Shown: positions 18,875 through 28,863, counted from the first letter of the stretch. The stretch: 64,000 nucleotides of DNA from Desulfosporosinus sp. Sb-LF (GCF_004766055.1 NZ_SPQR01000002.1:1-64000); one strand, 5' to 3'. Notes: generated by a model from the letters alone, not told the origin. Made by a program: numbers and translations.

Positions 18875-19606
18875 CTACTCTTCCATGTACTTTTTACAAA
18901 CCACATCAACCATATCGTTCATTACTATCCGTCCTTTTTCCAACCAAATAACTCTTGTACATAATTCTCGAACCTGCTTAATGGAATGGGACACAAACAA
19001 GACTGTCGCACCGTTTCCAATTATTTCGTTCATGCGCTTCTGACATTTTTCCTGAAATTTATAATCTCCGACACCAAGGATTTCATCTACAATTAAAATA
19101 TCTGGCAAACTTGCGGTTGCAATAGCAAACCCCAAACGAGCCACCATACCAGAGGAATAGTTCTTTAAAGGTGAATCAACGAAATCCCATAATTCTGAGA
19201 AATCCATGATTCCTTCAAACATTCCTCTTATTTGACGTCTGCTATATCCAAGCACAGTGCCATTTAAAAAAATATTTTCTCGGGCCGATAAATCCATGTC
19301 AAACCCGGCACCTAATTCAATTAGCGGTGCTACCGTGCCATAAATGCTCACAGCACCCTTTGTTGGTTTCATGATCTGCGCAATTAGTTTCAACAAAGTA
19401 CTTTTACCGGAACCATTTAGTCCAACAATTCCAACCGCCTCTCCTTTTTTCACATTAAAAGTAACATCCCTTAACGCCCAAAATTCTTCAAACATCAGCT
19501 GCCTTTTTAATAACTTTACCACGTATTCTTTTATATTATCGACGCGCTCGGAGCTCCGATTATACATCATGGAAACACGGTCGACTTCTATCATATTCCC
19601 CTCCAT
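18875..19606 (-). CDS. Polysaccharide ABC exporter, ATP-binding protein (Wzt/TagH type)
   Basis: This 243-residue ATPase pairs with the permease encoded just upstream. Walker A is GLNGSGKST (residues 62-70), the signature is YSSGM (150-154), and Walker B is ILIVDE with Glu175. The switch His is in FVSHS. The N-terminal segment before Walker A and ELGAGFDMDLSARENI are typical of the polysaccharide/teichoic acid exporter subfamily. It ends right after the nucleotide-binding domain, so it lacks the C-terminal carbohydrate-binding domain of some Wzt proteins. Export therefore probably does not depend on a chain-end cap recognised by this subunit. GGAGGAGG lies 6 bases before the start. Confidence 0.95.
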   Translation of the reverse strand: MEGNMIEVDRVSMMYNRSSERVDNIKEYVVKLLKRQLMFEEFWALRDVTFNVKKGEAVGIVGLNGSGKSTLLKLIAQIMKPTKGAVSIYGTVAPLIELGAGFDMDLSARENIFLNGTVLGYSRRQIRGMFEGIMDFSELWDFVDSPLKNYSSGMVARLGFAIATASLPDILIVDEILGVGDYKFQEKCQKRMNEIIGNGATVLFVSHSIKQVRELCTRVIWLEKGRIVMNDMVDVVCKKYMEE

Positions 19607-19618
19607 AGTCGCCTCCTC

Positions 19619-20404
19619 CTAAATATATAAAATAAATTTATCCTGATTGCGGTAGAAAACAAATAATCCAACAATTAAGAAGCCCACACCTATCCCAAAA
19701 CAAGTGAGGTTCTCCCCCATTGAAGGAACCATATTATATAGTACGACATTTCGCAGATACGTAATAAAGTACACCATAGGATTTATTTTTAAAACGATAT
19801 CAAGCTTTCCTTGCAACATGGATATCGGATAAAAAATCGGTGTCAAATACATCCAAGCAAGCGTAACCACACCATAGAGATGCGCGGTATCCCGAAAAAA
19901 GACCATAACCGTGGCAAGAATAAGGCCCAGACCAAGAGCAAACATAATAATATATGCCATTACTATTATTGACAATATCATTGTTACATGAAATGAAACG
20001 CCCGTAAAAACCATAACTAACATCATAGCAATATATGAGAAAAAAAGATTTACTACGCTCGATAAAACTTTTGACATTGGGAACAAATATTTAGGAATAT
20101 AAACCTTTTTAATCAAATTTCCGCTTCCAGTGATAGAATAGAGCGCGTTTGTAGTAGACTCAGCAACAAATGCAAATAAAATGTTTCCCGTAAAAAAGTA
20201 AATGGCAAAATTTTCAATGTCGAACCGGAATAGATGCGAAAACACCAATGTTATTACTGCCATCATTAGAATCGGGTTCAACAGCGTCCATAAAAGACCC
20301 AAAAACGAACGACGATACCGAATTTTGATATCTCTTACAACCAGTTCATAAAGTAAATCTTGATACTTAACAAAGCCAGAAAACATAACTTTTAATTTAA
20401 TCAT
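19619..20404 (-). CDS. Polysaccharide ABC exporter, permease (Wzm/TagG type)
   Basis: This ABC-2 permease of about 261 residues has six predicted helices. The DLLYELVVRDIKIRYRRSFLG segment before helix 1 and LAWMYLTPIFYP in the middle are both hallmarks of polysaccharide exporters. It should move an undecaprenyl-linked glycan across the membrane, powered by the ATPase encoded 12 bases downstream. ATG at 20404 is chosen; an in-frame TTG at 20419 overlaps the stop of the previous gene (TGATTG) and is an alternative. An ABC route means the chain is finished inside the cell before export. Confidence 0.94.
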   Translation of the reverse strand: MIKLKVMFSGFVKYQDLLYELVVRDIKIRYRRSFLGLLWTLLNPILMMAVITLVFSHLFRFDIENFAIYFFTGNILFAFVAESTTNALYSITGSGNLIKKVYIPKYLFPMSKVLSSVVNLFFSYIAMMLVMVFTGVSFHVTMILSIIVMAYIIMFALGLGLILATVMVFFRDTAHLYGVVTLAWMYLTPIFYPISMLQGKLDIVLKINPMVYFITYLRNVVLYNMVPSMGENLTCFGIGVGFLIVGLFVFYRNQDKFILYI

Positions 20405-20419
20405 AATTCCCAATTCCAA

Positions 20420-21226
20420 TCATTTATCTTTATAGTATACTGCTTTTAAGCTTTTCAAAAACTTAATAGGGATTAAACCTACTATTAAAGGCTTCACCGC
20501 ATAAAAGAGGCCCATAGGCATTAGCTCCAATCTACGAAACCCCTCAAATTTAACAATAAACTCATTCCAGCGATAACGGTATTTTCTACGCTGATAGGTT
20601 CCGTCATCTTCCCTAATAAAATACAGAGGCTCATTTATATTAGCGCCCTGATATCCCGCCGCATATATTCGCATAAAAAGTTCATAGTCCTCCGAGCGCA
20701 AATATGCTCTCTTTGCGTTATATCCTCCCACCCTTATTAACAGGTCTTTACGAAACATTATGGATGCATGCACGAACGGCAATGTCATCAAGAAATCTTT
20801 CTTTTGCGGACAAGAGCAAAACCAATAACTTCCGCTGTCTTCATCGGCAGAAACTTTAAAAATTCTTCCTCTCGTTCCTACAAAATCAATTTCAGGATGT
20901 TCTCTTAAAAAAAGGATTTGTTTTGCAAATCTCGCAGGATCGCAACTGTCGTCCGCGTCCTGCCTTACTATGTATTTTCCATTTGCGATTTCAATGCATC
21001 GATTCAAGCTATAGGCAAGTCCATGATTGCAGTCATTTTTCAAAAGCACAATCCTGCTGTCCTTTTCCCTATAGCGCCGGACAAGTTCAACTGTGTCATC
21101 CGCAGAACCATCATCACACATAATAAGCTCCCAATTAGAAAAAGTTTGTGCAAGAATAGCTTCTATTGCTATTCCAAGTGTTTTTTCACAATTATACAAG
21201 CCCATAACTACAGAAACCTCGACCAT
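20420..21226 (-). CDS. GT2 family glycosyltransferase
   Basis: This 268-residue GT-A enzyme has SVVMGLYNCEKTLGIAIEA at the N-terminus, WELIMCDDGSADDTVELV, the VRQDADDSC metal-site motif and the acceptor-side RSEDYELFMRI. I start it at ATG 21226 because GAGGAA lies 6 bases upstream; an in-frame GTG four codons earlier has no ribosome site. No membrane helix is clear, so it is probably a peripheral enzyme that adds one sugar to the lipid-linked chain. Donor and acceptor cannot be named. It directly precedes the exporter permease. Confidence 0.9.
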   Translation of the reverse strand: MVEVSVVMGLYNCEKTLGIAIEAILAQTFSNWELIMCDDGSADDTVELVRRYREKDSRIVLLKNDCNHGLAYSLNRCIEIANGKYIVRQDADDSCDPARFAKQILFLREHPEIDFVGTRGRIFKVSADEDSGSYWFCSCPQKKDFLMTLPFVHASIMFRKDLLIRVGGYNAKRAYLRSEDYELFMRIYAAGYQGANINEPLYFIREDDGTYQRRKYRYRWNEFIVKFEGFRRLELMPMGLFYAVKPLIVGLIPIKFLKSLKAVYYKDK

Positions 21227-21455
21227 ATAGTTCCTCACTAAAATAATTATAATATTATTACGGTTTTCTGAACTTAATTGACGACCATGTTGACCTTTTA
21301 CAACTTTATTTTCGTTATGCCGTCACCATATTTATTTTTTCATACGCAACTGGTCTACAATGCAACCTCGATATATCCTCCATATAGTAATTTGGTTTGA
21401 CAGCCGTATCTCCTGCTTGGCAATTGACGTCCATCTACCTTATTTCCGAGGATCA

Positions 21456-22574
21456 TTACATGTTTTTATAATAAATAGCGCAAATCCGTTCTTTCGCCTT
21501 TTCAAGAGAATACTGCTCCGCTTTTTCAATATTCTTTATAGATATTGTCTTAAGTGTGTCCTTGGACCTAAATATGTCATACATTGCGCGTGCAAGACCT
21601 TCCGCATCCCCCGGCAAATACAGACAGTTATTTCTTTTGTCGTCAATTAACTCAATATGTCCACGTATTCGTGAAGCGACAATAGGCAAACCGCAGGCCA
21701 TTGCCTCAATAATATTTAGTGGCAAGCCCTCACTTATGGAACTGCTTACCGCCATGTCACACATCGGATAAACCTCTTCCATTCCGTCTATGTGCCCAGG
21801 AAACATAACTCTTTCTAGTATTTCGAGTTCTTCTGCGAGGGCTAAATTTTCTTTTAAAAGCAAACCGTCTCCAGGTAGTAAAAGACGTCCGCTCGGTACA
21901 TGATTTAGAAAAATCGCAAATGCTTTTAATAGCTCTCTGTGGTTTTTCCTCCTGCTCATTTCAGCAGGATATATGACTAAGAAATCATTCTCATGAATTC
22001 CGTAGCACTGCCTCATACGTCGTTTCTTAACGTTATCGTACGGTTTATAGCGTTCCAAATCAACTCCCATGCCTGGTATCAGCTCTACGTCACCCGAGCA
22101 AAGCTTGTATTTTTGAGCAAGGGCAAAATCCTCATAATTCATTGCAATTACACAATCTGTTACGCCCGCACAGATTTTCTCGGGAGGCAGGTACTTGATC
22201 CAGTTTGCAAACGGCCCACCGTTCCAAAAAAAATAACCGTGAGACGTATATATGACTCTTGTATTCCTCTTACCAGCAAGAATTATAGCTGCCCGCACTA
22301 TTGCACCTGCCAATGTAGTGTGTATACTGATGATCTCGAAGTGATTTTGCTCAAGAATATTCTTGACAGTGTTGATCGCGAGCAAATTCTTTGCACTTAA
22401 AATGTTTTTTTCAAACGCAATATCCCATTTCATATCAACATACGGAAAGCTCATGCCTCCATGCGACGCAAGGTGTACCTCAAACCCATTATCCTTGAAA
22501 AATTTCAAATACGGTATATGAAAGTTCTTTATATGGATATCATTGGAAGCACAGTACAAAACTTTTTTTTTCAT
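21456..22574 (-). CDS. GT4 family glycosyltransferase
   Basis: A 372-residue GT-B enzyme. The N-terminal acceptor domain starts KKKVLYCASNDIHIKNFHIPY and contains VIYTSHGYFFWNGGP, as in capsule/EPS enzymes of the EpsD type. The C-terminal donor domain has VIYPAEMSRRKNHRELLKAF, LLLPGDG and SISEGLPLNIIEAMACGLPIV. The gene lies between galE and a GT2 gene. The 217 to 229 bases before the next gene show no terminator. UDP-GlcNAc or UDP-galactose type donors are plausible given galE alongside, but not shown. Confidence 0.9.
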   Translation of the reverse strand: MKKKVLYCASNDIHIKNFHIPYLKFFKDNGFEVHLASHGGMSFPYVDMKWDIAFEKNILSAKNLLAINTVKNILEQNHFEIISIHTTLAGAIVRAAIILAGKRNTRVIYTSHGYFFWNGGPFANWIKYLPPEKICAGVTDCVIAMNYEDFALAQKYKLCSGDVELIPGMGVDLERYKPYDNVKKRRMRQCYGIHENDFLVIYPAEMSRRKNHRELLKAFAIFLNHVPSGRLLLPGDGLLLKENLALAEELEILERVMFPGHIDGMEEVYPMCDMAVSSSISEGLPLNIIEAMACGLPIVASRIRGHIELIDDKRNNCLYLPGDAEGLARAMYDIFRSKDTLKTISIKNIEKAEQYSLEKAKERICAIYYKNM

Positions 22575-22613
22575 TTAAACTCTCACATTCTAGTCTAAAA
22601 AGACGATACCTTC

Positions 22614-23615
22614 TTAAGGTTTTATTATTGTTTCTCGTAATAAATCCCATTTGAGTGCGTCTGCAATACCTTCGTCAATTGATTTTTCAGCCCTCCAGCC
22701 TATTAGTTTAAGGGCCGTTTCTGCATTTGCATATGCACCCGCAACATCCCCGGGACGCGCTAGAGCAATCTCCTTTTTTACTACTTTACCATATACTCGT
22801 TCGAATGCTTCCACAAGCTCAAACACCGTAACACCTTTACCTGTTCCAAGGTTCAGCACAGCGAAAGAGTTGTCAACCATTTGAAATATCTTATGTATAT
22901 TCTCGACTGCTTTGACATGAGCAATAGCCAAATCCCATACGTGAATATAGTCACGCACACCAGAGCCATCACGGGTCTCCCAGTCTACTCCAGTAATCTT
23001 GAACACTTGCTCACGTCCCAACGCCACGCTAACCAGCTTACCAAGCACATGGGACGGATTTCTAGCATAGATACCTGAACGCATCTTCATGTCTGCTCCG
23101 ATGGGGTTAAAGTAGCGCAACGCGATACTCCGCATACCGTGGGCTTGACAGAAATCCCTTAAGACTACTTCCACCATATATTTGGTACTGGCATAAGGGC
23201 TTCTTGGATTTAACGGCGAACTCTCAGTCACCATAAAATTAGGCACGTCGTCATATACCGACGCAGACGAACTGAAAACAATATTGATGCAGCCAACACC
23301 ATGCAAGTTTTTGAAAAGTTCAATGGACTTCGCTACGTTTTCCTTGTAGTAGTTATATGGACTATTCACCGAATCTGCTACATTTACTAACGCTGCGCAG
23401 TGTATTGCACAAGTAATGTCTATATTTTCGCTAAAAATCCTTGCAAGCAATTTGGCATCAGCAATATCCCCTTGATAGAATATCCGATTGCGTGTGAACT
23501 CGATTCGCCCATTTACAAGTGAATCGAGTAATACTGGCACATGTCCACTGTCCTCCAATGCCGAGGCAATTGTGCTGCCGATATATCCGGCACCTCCAGT
23601 TATGAGAATTTTCAT
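22614..23615 (-). CDS. galE: UDP-glucose 4-epimerase
   Basis: The enzyme interconverts UDP-glucose and UDP-galactose (or the N-acetyl forms), supplying the neighbouring glycosyltransferases. It has 333 residues from the chosen ATG at 23615. The Rossmann motif GGAGYIGS is at residues 7-14. FSSSASVYD carries the catalytic Ser region, and SPYASTKYMVE the Tyr-x3-Lys. ALRYFNPIGAD, then RDGSGVRDYIHVWDLA, are GalE signatures. GGAGGTGG lies 8 bases before this ATG; a longer in-frame opening reaching 23702 overlaps the preceding gene and is rejected. Confidence 0.94.
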   Translation of the reverse strand: MKILITGGAGYIGSTIASALEDSGHVPVLLDSLVNGRIEFTRNRIFYQGDIADAKLLARIFSENIDITCAIHCAALVNVADSVNSPYNYYKENVAKSIELFKNLHGVGCINIVFSSSASVYDDVPNFMVTESSPLNPRSPYASTKYMVEVVLRDFCQAHGMRSIALRYFNPIGADMKMRSGIYARNPSHVLGKLVSVALGREQVFKITGVDWETRDGSGVRDYIHVWDLAIAHVKAVENIHKIFQMVDNSFAVLNLGTGKGVTVFELVEAFERVYGKVVKKEIALARPGDVAGAYANAETALKLIGWRAEKSIDEGIADALKWDLLRETIIKP

Positions 23616-23673
23616 TAATATGCCACCTCCAGAAAATCCTTTTAATCCTTTATGCTTGATAAATCTTCCAATC

Positions 23674-25056
23674 CTACATTGCTCCTTTACCAAGTAGCAC
23701 AACAGGGACAGTCCGGAAGATTATCTTCAAGTCAAAAGCGAGTGACCAGTTATGAATATAAAAGAGGTCCATTTGAATCCGATCTTCATAACTCACGTCG
23801 TTGCGCCCACTCACTTGCCATAAACCCGTAAGACCTGGTTTCACTCTAAGGATCATCTTTCCATGTGTACCATACCTAGCGATTTCTGCTGGCACAATGG
23901 GACGAGGTCCGACAAAACTTAGGTCACCTTTTAGAATATTGAACAACTGTGGCAATTCATCCAAGCTAAGCTTTCTCAGATATTTACCCAGTAGGGTTAT
24001 TCTCGGGTCATTATCTATCTTGTAATTATCATGATAATCTTTATTGATCTCCTCATTTTCAAGCAAAGCTGCAAGTTGTTTATCCGAGTCCACAACCATG
24101 GTCCTGAACTTATAAATTCGTACTTTCTTTCCATCTAGCCCTAATCTTTCTTGGGTAAATATGACGGGTCCGACCGAACTGAGCTTTACCATTATCCAAA
24201 CAAGCACCAATAGCCAAGAGATAAGGATTATTCCGACGGCAGCCAGGATAACATCCATCACCCTTTTTAACCGTTTTGAGACACCATCAACAATTAAGTC
24301 TTGAGGTCCAAAAATAAGAATCCCTTTGTAGTTGATTGTCTTTAGGGGTATCGATAATAACCTGCTAACAGACGGTACAATATATAGTGGGATGTAATTA
24401 AGTTCGCAGTAGGCTATAAGTGGCTCTAGTTGACCAACACGTTCTTCATACACTAACATGCCCAGATCCCTTGGGCTTACTACGCGCAAAGCGCTTGCTA
24501 ATTCGAGATGATTTTTTACGATATCCTCAATTTTCATGTTTAGGGCTGTCTTTGCTACTACCCTGAGTCCCATATCTCTGGCAAGTTTCTCTAGAAGGTT
24601 ATCGGCACATGATTCGAAGCCAATAGCCACTAGTGGAAGTTTAGCCTCATCTCCCAATTTCAACTTATAAACTTTCGCCAGAAAATACCTTACTATAATA
24701 GCCAAGGAAAAATTAACCACAAAAAAGACAGTAAAATAAATCCGAGAATAGCTCACATTACGCAAGTAAAAGGACAAAACGTAAAAAAATGCAGCACTAT
24801 ATATTAGTGAGCGGAAATAAATCTGTGGCCTAACTTTTAATAACTCCGATGTCTCATAATTCCCTGATAGATATAATAAGCCCAAAAAGATAATACCAAT
24901 CATCGCTAACATTATTAAATATGCGTTTATACTTATGACTGATATATCATTCAAGAATTTCATATACCCTACTAAGAGGCCACTAATGGTATAGACCATT
25001 ATATCAGAGATAAAGAACTGGATACTTAGTCGGGCTACTCTTCCAGAGTGCAACAA
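23674..25056 (-). CDS. Polyprenyl-phosphate glycosyl-1-phosphate transferase (priming enzyme)
   Basis: A 460-residue membrane enzyme that starts polymer synthesis by moving a sugar-1-phosphate from a nucleotide sugar to undecaprenyl phosphate. Four or five N-terminal helices (residues about 10-130) and a Rossmann-like middle are followed by the catalytic Bac_transf domain: KRVMDVILAAVG, FTQERLGLDGKKVRIYKFRTM, LDELPQLFNILKGDLSFVGPR and PGLTGLWQVSGR. The start is TTG at 25056 with GGAGGT 8 bases upstream, so the non-ATG start is well supported. It is the first gene of the long locus. It resembles WbaP/WcaJ-type enzymes; the sugar is unknown. Confidence 0.94.
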   Translation of the reverse strand: MLHSGRVARLSIQFFISDIMVYTISGLLVGYMKFLNDISVISINAYLIMLAMIGIIFLGLLYLSGNYETSELLKVRPQIYFRSLIYSAAFFYVLSFYLRNVSYSRIYFTVFFVVNFSLAIIVRYFLAKVYKLKLGDEAKLPLVAIGFESCADNLLEKLARDMGLRVVAKTALNMKIEDIVKNHLELASALRVVSPRDLGMLVYEERVGQLEPLIAYCELNYIPLYIVPSVSRLLSIPLKTINYKGILIFGPQDLIVDGVSKRLKRVMDVILAAVGIILISWLLVLVWIMVKLSSVGPVIFTQERLGLDGKKVRIYKFRTMVVDSDKQLAALLENEEINKDYHDNYKIDNDPRITLLGKYLRKLSLDELPQLFNILKGDLSFVGPRPIVPAEIARYGTHGKMILRVKPGLTGLWQVSGRNDVSYEDRIQMDLFYIHNWSLAFDLKIIFRTVPVVLLGKGAM

Positions 25057-25129
25057 TTTATATAACCTCCACTGTTGTTAAAAAACTTAGCATAACTGAA
25101 TTTCTAATAGATCTTATTATTCGACGCCT

Positions 25130-25160
25130 TTCACATATATCCTTCTCTTATATATGTGAA
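25130..25160. promoter_or_regulatory. Hairpin in the 5' leader of the polysaccharide locus
   Basis: TTCACATATAT at 25130-25140 is perfectly repeated as its reverse complement at 25150-25160, about 74 bases before the TTG start of the first gene. With no T run it is not a terminator; an operator or mRNA structure is possible. The remaining gap (25057-25372) holds the GGAGGT ribosome site and no convincing promoter hexamers or gene. Confidence 0.4.
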
Positions 25161-25372
25161 TGTATGGTTATTTAAGTATATTTATGGGATTTTTGTATTA
25201 GTTTAGTCAGGAATCTAGTTTCATTCTAATCAAACGTAGACTATGCCATGTATCGGAAGAATCTTACTAAGGGCTAGGTGCTAAAAACGTCGTATCCATT
25301 AGATATAAATTTCTGATTTGGAATCGTGTATAGATGAGGGTTTCCATTGCTTAATAAATGTTTCGCCATTCA

Positions 25373-27475
25373 TTAGTCCGGAACATTTACCCTTGGATCG
25401 GGCGTATTCGATTTATATAGATCATAAAAAGATACGACAGTATGTTTTACCAACCACTTTCCATCACCGGCAAACGTGACATCATTAGACGGAAATTGAG
25501 GACTGGCGAAGTATGGGTAATAATCTTGATAGAGTACACTTCCCAAAAAACTCTTCCCAGGGTAATTTTCGGCGATATCATTGTTTAACTGTGCAAAGTA
25601 AGCCATTATACTTCCTTTTTCGTTAGCATTTAGTATTTGAACCCAATTTCCATAATCCCTAGGATCCATGATTCCATGAATGCTTATATCACTTGAGCCA
25701 GATTGATAATCATTGACTTTCCAAATGAAGTGAACACTCTTTCCGGCTATGGTCATTACACTATAAGCAGTCTTTAGGTTTTTCAAATTGCTTGTTGAGT
25801 TAAGATAGTTCAAAGGATCAGTAAGTTCTTGATTTGTCACTATCACCTCTTTGGGTAGTGTTGAGCCTTCGCGCGGCAGCTGCCCCAGTGTTTGATTAAT
25901 ATCCTGCGTTAACATGGGCTTAGCCAGATTAATAGGTATCGACAAGTATAAATTCTGTCCATTAGTCACATCTACAGTGGTCGTTCCTATTACTTCAGCC
26001 TGTTCATTCACTAACACTCCGCCACTTGTCCCTGTAGAGATTAAGGCTGAAATTTGGATATAGGATGCTCCAGCGATTATTTCCGATTTGGTGCTAATTA
26101 TTCCATCACTCATTGTGTCATCTTTGCCTGAGGGGTTTCCGATGGTATAAATTTTATCTCCTGTGCCAATCTTGTCTGAATCCCCGAGCGTAACTGGTTG
26201 TAAACCTGATGCATCTATTTTAAGCAAGGCCAAATCCTGCTTAGAATCATAAGCCAAGATCTTTGAGACATCATAGATCTTTCCATCGTTAGTTTTGACT
26301 TTTGCATTATACGCGCCTTTGATTATGTGATAATTCGTAGCAATTTTACCAGTGGAATCAATAATATACCCGCTCCCGCTCGCAATGGGTATGCCATTTG
26401 AATCGCTAACTTCAATGTTAACAATTGAAGGACTAAGCCTTTTGGCAATTTCGCTTGCAGTATAGGATAAGACCGGTGGGGTTATCTGTGAAGATGGATT
26501 TACATATTTTTGTACTAATGCCGAAGGCATAATAACTTCTCCACCAAGAATATCTATTTGCGTAATTTTACTACTCTTGGAGTTAAGATAATCTCCGGTC
26601 GTCTGATTATAGTCATAATCGATAAGCAAAATTGGCGCAGCGCAACTAGCAGCATAAGCACTTCCTGCTAGAGCATCTGCAAAGCCGTTTCCTGTCGCAA
26701 GAAAGATTTTACTCAAATCGAAGTTACTATTAAATCTATCTACCAGAGCAACATTTCGAACGTACTTATCACCTCCAGTTATTCTTTCAACATTAGCAAA
26801 TTGGGTTGATACAGACTCATTGATTTGCGCCGCAGTACCCACTAAGTATGTATGAGATATGTTACTTGAATTCAGATAACTTTTAATACTATTTGTCAAA
26901 TGATCACTAGGCACTAATATAATAGGTGCATTCTTTTGTGCGGCTATTGGGGAGATTGATAAGGCATCTGCATAATCATCACCGCTAACCACGGATAATT
27001 CTTGCACGTCTCCTAGCTCTTTAGCAATTTCTATAGCGGTATCATACCTATCTTCTCCTGCCAAACGTGTTACATTGATCCCAAGATCTTTTACTTGGTT
27101 TTCAACGGTCAAGGATACCACTGCAGTTCCGCCCACTAAATACACGCTCTTTACTTTAAGATCTTGCATAGTTTTCCTTGTTATGGGTGTTAAAATCTGA
27201 GCTTCCGTCAGTAAGATAGGGGCATTGTACTTTTTGGCTAAAGGTGCTGCGGCTATTGCATCCGGGAAATTTTCTCCATAGGCCAAAATTGCATAATCAG
27301 ACTGTGGCCAGCCTTCTTTGGCGATATCCGAAGAAGTATCATACTGGTTATAACCTGATATGCGATGAGTCAAGGTTGAGGCGATAACATTGCGAGCAAA
27401 CGCCATCTGAAAGATAACTGCGAAAATTATCAGCAGAAGCGATGTATATTTCCATATAAACCGATGATCTTTCAT
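25373..27475 (-). CDS. CWB2-anchored trypsin-like serine protease
   Basis: A 700-residue exported protein. It has a signal helix (residues 10-27), three CWB2 repeats at about 35-325 (APILLTE, VYLVGGTAVVS, DRYDTAIEIA) and an HtrA-type protease domain at about 340-530. The likely triad is His383 (ATNYHII), Asp414 (KQDLALLKI) and Ser484 (TGTSGGVLV). The usual GNSGGP around Ser is altered to GTSGGV, but the Ser is kept. No PDZ domain follows; instead about 150 residues of unknown fold form the C-terminus. It probably processes or degrades surface proteins at the wall. TAAGGA precedes the ATG. It is a single gene between the polysaccharide locus and the exporter operon. Confidence 0.92.
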   Translation of the reverse strand: MKDHRFIWKYTSLLLIIFAVIFQMAFARNVIASTLTHRISGYNQYDTSSDIAKEGWPQSDYAILAYGENFPDAIAAAPLAKKYNAPILLTEAQILTPITRKTMQDLKVKSVYLVGGTAVVSLTVENQVKDLGINVTRLAGEDRYDTAIEIAKELGDVQELSVVSGDDYADALSISPIAAQKNAPIILVPSDHLTNSIKSYLNSSNISHTYLVGTAAQINESVSTQFANVERITGGDKYVRNVALVDRFNSNFDLSKIFLATGNGFADALAGSAYAASCAAPILLIDYDYNQTTGDYLNSKSSKITQIDILGGEVIMPSALVQKYVNPSSQITPPVLSYTASEIAKRLSPSIVNIEVSDSNGIPIASGSGYIIDSTGKIATNYHIIKGAYNAKVKTNDGKIYDVSKILAYDSKQDLALLKIDASGLQPVTLGDSDKIGTGDKIYTIGNPSGKDDTMSDGIISTKSEIIAGASYIQISALISTGTSGGVLVNEQAEVIGTTTVDVTNGQNLYLSIPINLAKPMLTQDINQTLGQLPREGSTLPKEVIVTNQELTDPLNYLNSTSNLKNLKTAYSVMTIAGKSVHFIWKVNDYQSGSSDISIHGIMDPRDYGNWVQILNANEKGSIMAYFAQLNNDIAENYPGKSFLGSVLYQDYYPYFASPQFPSNDVTFAGDGKWLVKHTVVSFYDLYKSNTPDPRVNVPD

Positions 27476-27589
27476 ATTTAGATAATCCTTATTTAAGATA
27501 AGACAGCCCTCCCGTGTAATCTCTACTATTTTATAGTTTCTACGTTATTCCTAATTTTCCTCTTTTACTCTTTTGGGAAAAGTTATTTC

Positions 27590-27639
27590 AAAAAGTCAAA
27601 GACAAAGACCCAGAAGAGTCATTTCCCTCTGAGTCTTTG
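27590..27639 (-). terminator. Terminator after the ABC-2 permease gene
   Basis: On the minus strand CAAAGACTCAGA pairs with TCTGGGTCTTTG (one wobble) and is followed by a T-rich run. It lies 26 bases after the permease stop and ends the TetR-HlyD-permease operon. Confidence 0.75.
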
Positions 27640-27664
27640 AGTTACCCAATATATAATTGTATTA

Positions 27665-28846
27665 TTATAAACAGTTCTTTGGAGCCTCTACTACAAGTTG
27701 CAGCGTTTCCTTTTTGAGCTGGCGGTGAAAAAGCAGCACGGCCACCGGGAGAAAGATTGCTGACATCGTTAGCACCGTGTAAAGGTTAGGCAAGACCTGG
27801 TTTAAATTAATACCCATTAAGGCTACATCCCTGACTTCCGAGACAAAATATGTAAGTGGGAGAACACTGGAAAGGATCTGTACTGAATGAGGCATCGCCT
27901 GAAGGGGCCAAGTAAACCCTGAAACCAGGAAGGAAGGTACCGCGATTAGCATCGCTATTTGAGTGGCTTCAAGTTCATTCTTACAAATGATCGAAAGTAG
28001 AACTCCCAAGGACATTATGGTTAAGAGGAAGGCGGCAAGAAGAATTTCAAACGTCAAGATACTCCCGTGGAATGGAACCTGGAAATAGTTAAAGCAGAGA
28101 TAATAGACCAAATTCGCGCTCAACATATTAATGAAGAAATGGACCGTTAATTTACCCAAGACCACCTCAAATGCATTATAATGGGTCAGTTCTTTGATCG
28201 TCCCTAACTCTCTTTCTCTAGTTAAGGCAGTCGCCACATAAAGTAATGCAATCTGCTGGGCTACTGTACCGGCCAAACCTAACAACAAGAAGTTCGTATA
28301 GTTGAAGGTTGGGTTATACCACACCCTGAGTGCATATCGGATAGGTATTGCAGCTGGTACGGCTTTACCAGGAAGAAGGTTGTTCGCATTTTCAAGGCTC
28401 TTTATGCTTGCCCCGGCAGAAAAGGTGCCAACAATTTCGTTGGCGGCAGAAAGGACTGCATTACTGAAAAGCATATTCGTACCGTTTACGACCACCAAAA
28501 CCGTGCTGCCTTCCCCCGTTTTCACCTTCGCATCGAGATCTTCAGGTATCACGATGCCTGCCGTTATCTCGCGATTTTCCATCATTGAACGCATCTTAGC
28601 TTCGTTCATAACTTCTCCGACGACTTGAAACTTTTCAGAATCCTTAAACCCTTGCGTGATGGCCCGACTACTGGCTGTTTTATTATAGTCCAGTACTACT
28701 GTTTTAATGTTTTTTACGGCATGGTAGGAATACATTACCCCAAAAATAGTGATATAGAGTAGAGGAATAAAGCACATGACAATCATCATCCTCTTGTTTC
28801 CAATAATATACTTAATCTCCCGTAAAGCTATTTTCAGAATGCCCAT
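27665..28846 (-). CDS. ABC-2 type transporter permease
   Basis: The 393-residue membrane protein has the layout of YhgE/YbhR/YbhS-type permeases. One N-terminal helix (about 20-40) is followed by a large outer domain (about 50-180), then five helices from about 185 to 375 with LALAGTVAQQIALL-like and FLVSGFTWPLQAMP segments. RERELGTIKELTHYNAFEVVLGKL is the conserved cytoplasmic loop. AAGGAG lies 8 bases before the ATG. It follows the HlyD-like gene by 17 bases. Such permeases need an ATPase and none is encoded nearby, so it must borrow one encoded elsewhere. A drug or lipid efflux role is inferred from the TetR neighbour. Confidence 0.9.
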   Translation of the reverse strand: MGILKIALREIKYIIGNKRMMIVMCFIPLLYITIFGVMYSYHAVKNIKTVVLDYNKTASSRAITQGFKDSEKFQVVGEVMNEAKMRSMMENREITAGIVIPEDLDAKVKTGEGSTVLVVVNGTNMLFSNAVLSAANEIVGTFSAGASIKSLENANNLLPGKAVPAAIPIRYALRVWYNPTFNYTNFLLLGLAGTVAQQIALLYVATALTRERELGTIKELTHYNAFEVVLGKLTVHFFINMLSANLVYYLCFNYFQVPFHGSILTFEILLAAFLLTIMSLGVLLSIICKNELEATQIAMLIAVPSFLVSGFTWPLQAMPHSVQILSSVLPLTYFVSEVRDVALMGINLNQVLPNLYTVLTMSAIFLPVAVLLFHRQLKKETLQLVVEAPKNCL

Positions 28847-28863
28847 TTTAAAGACTCCTTACC

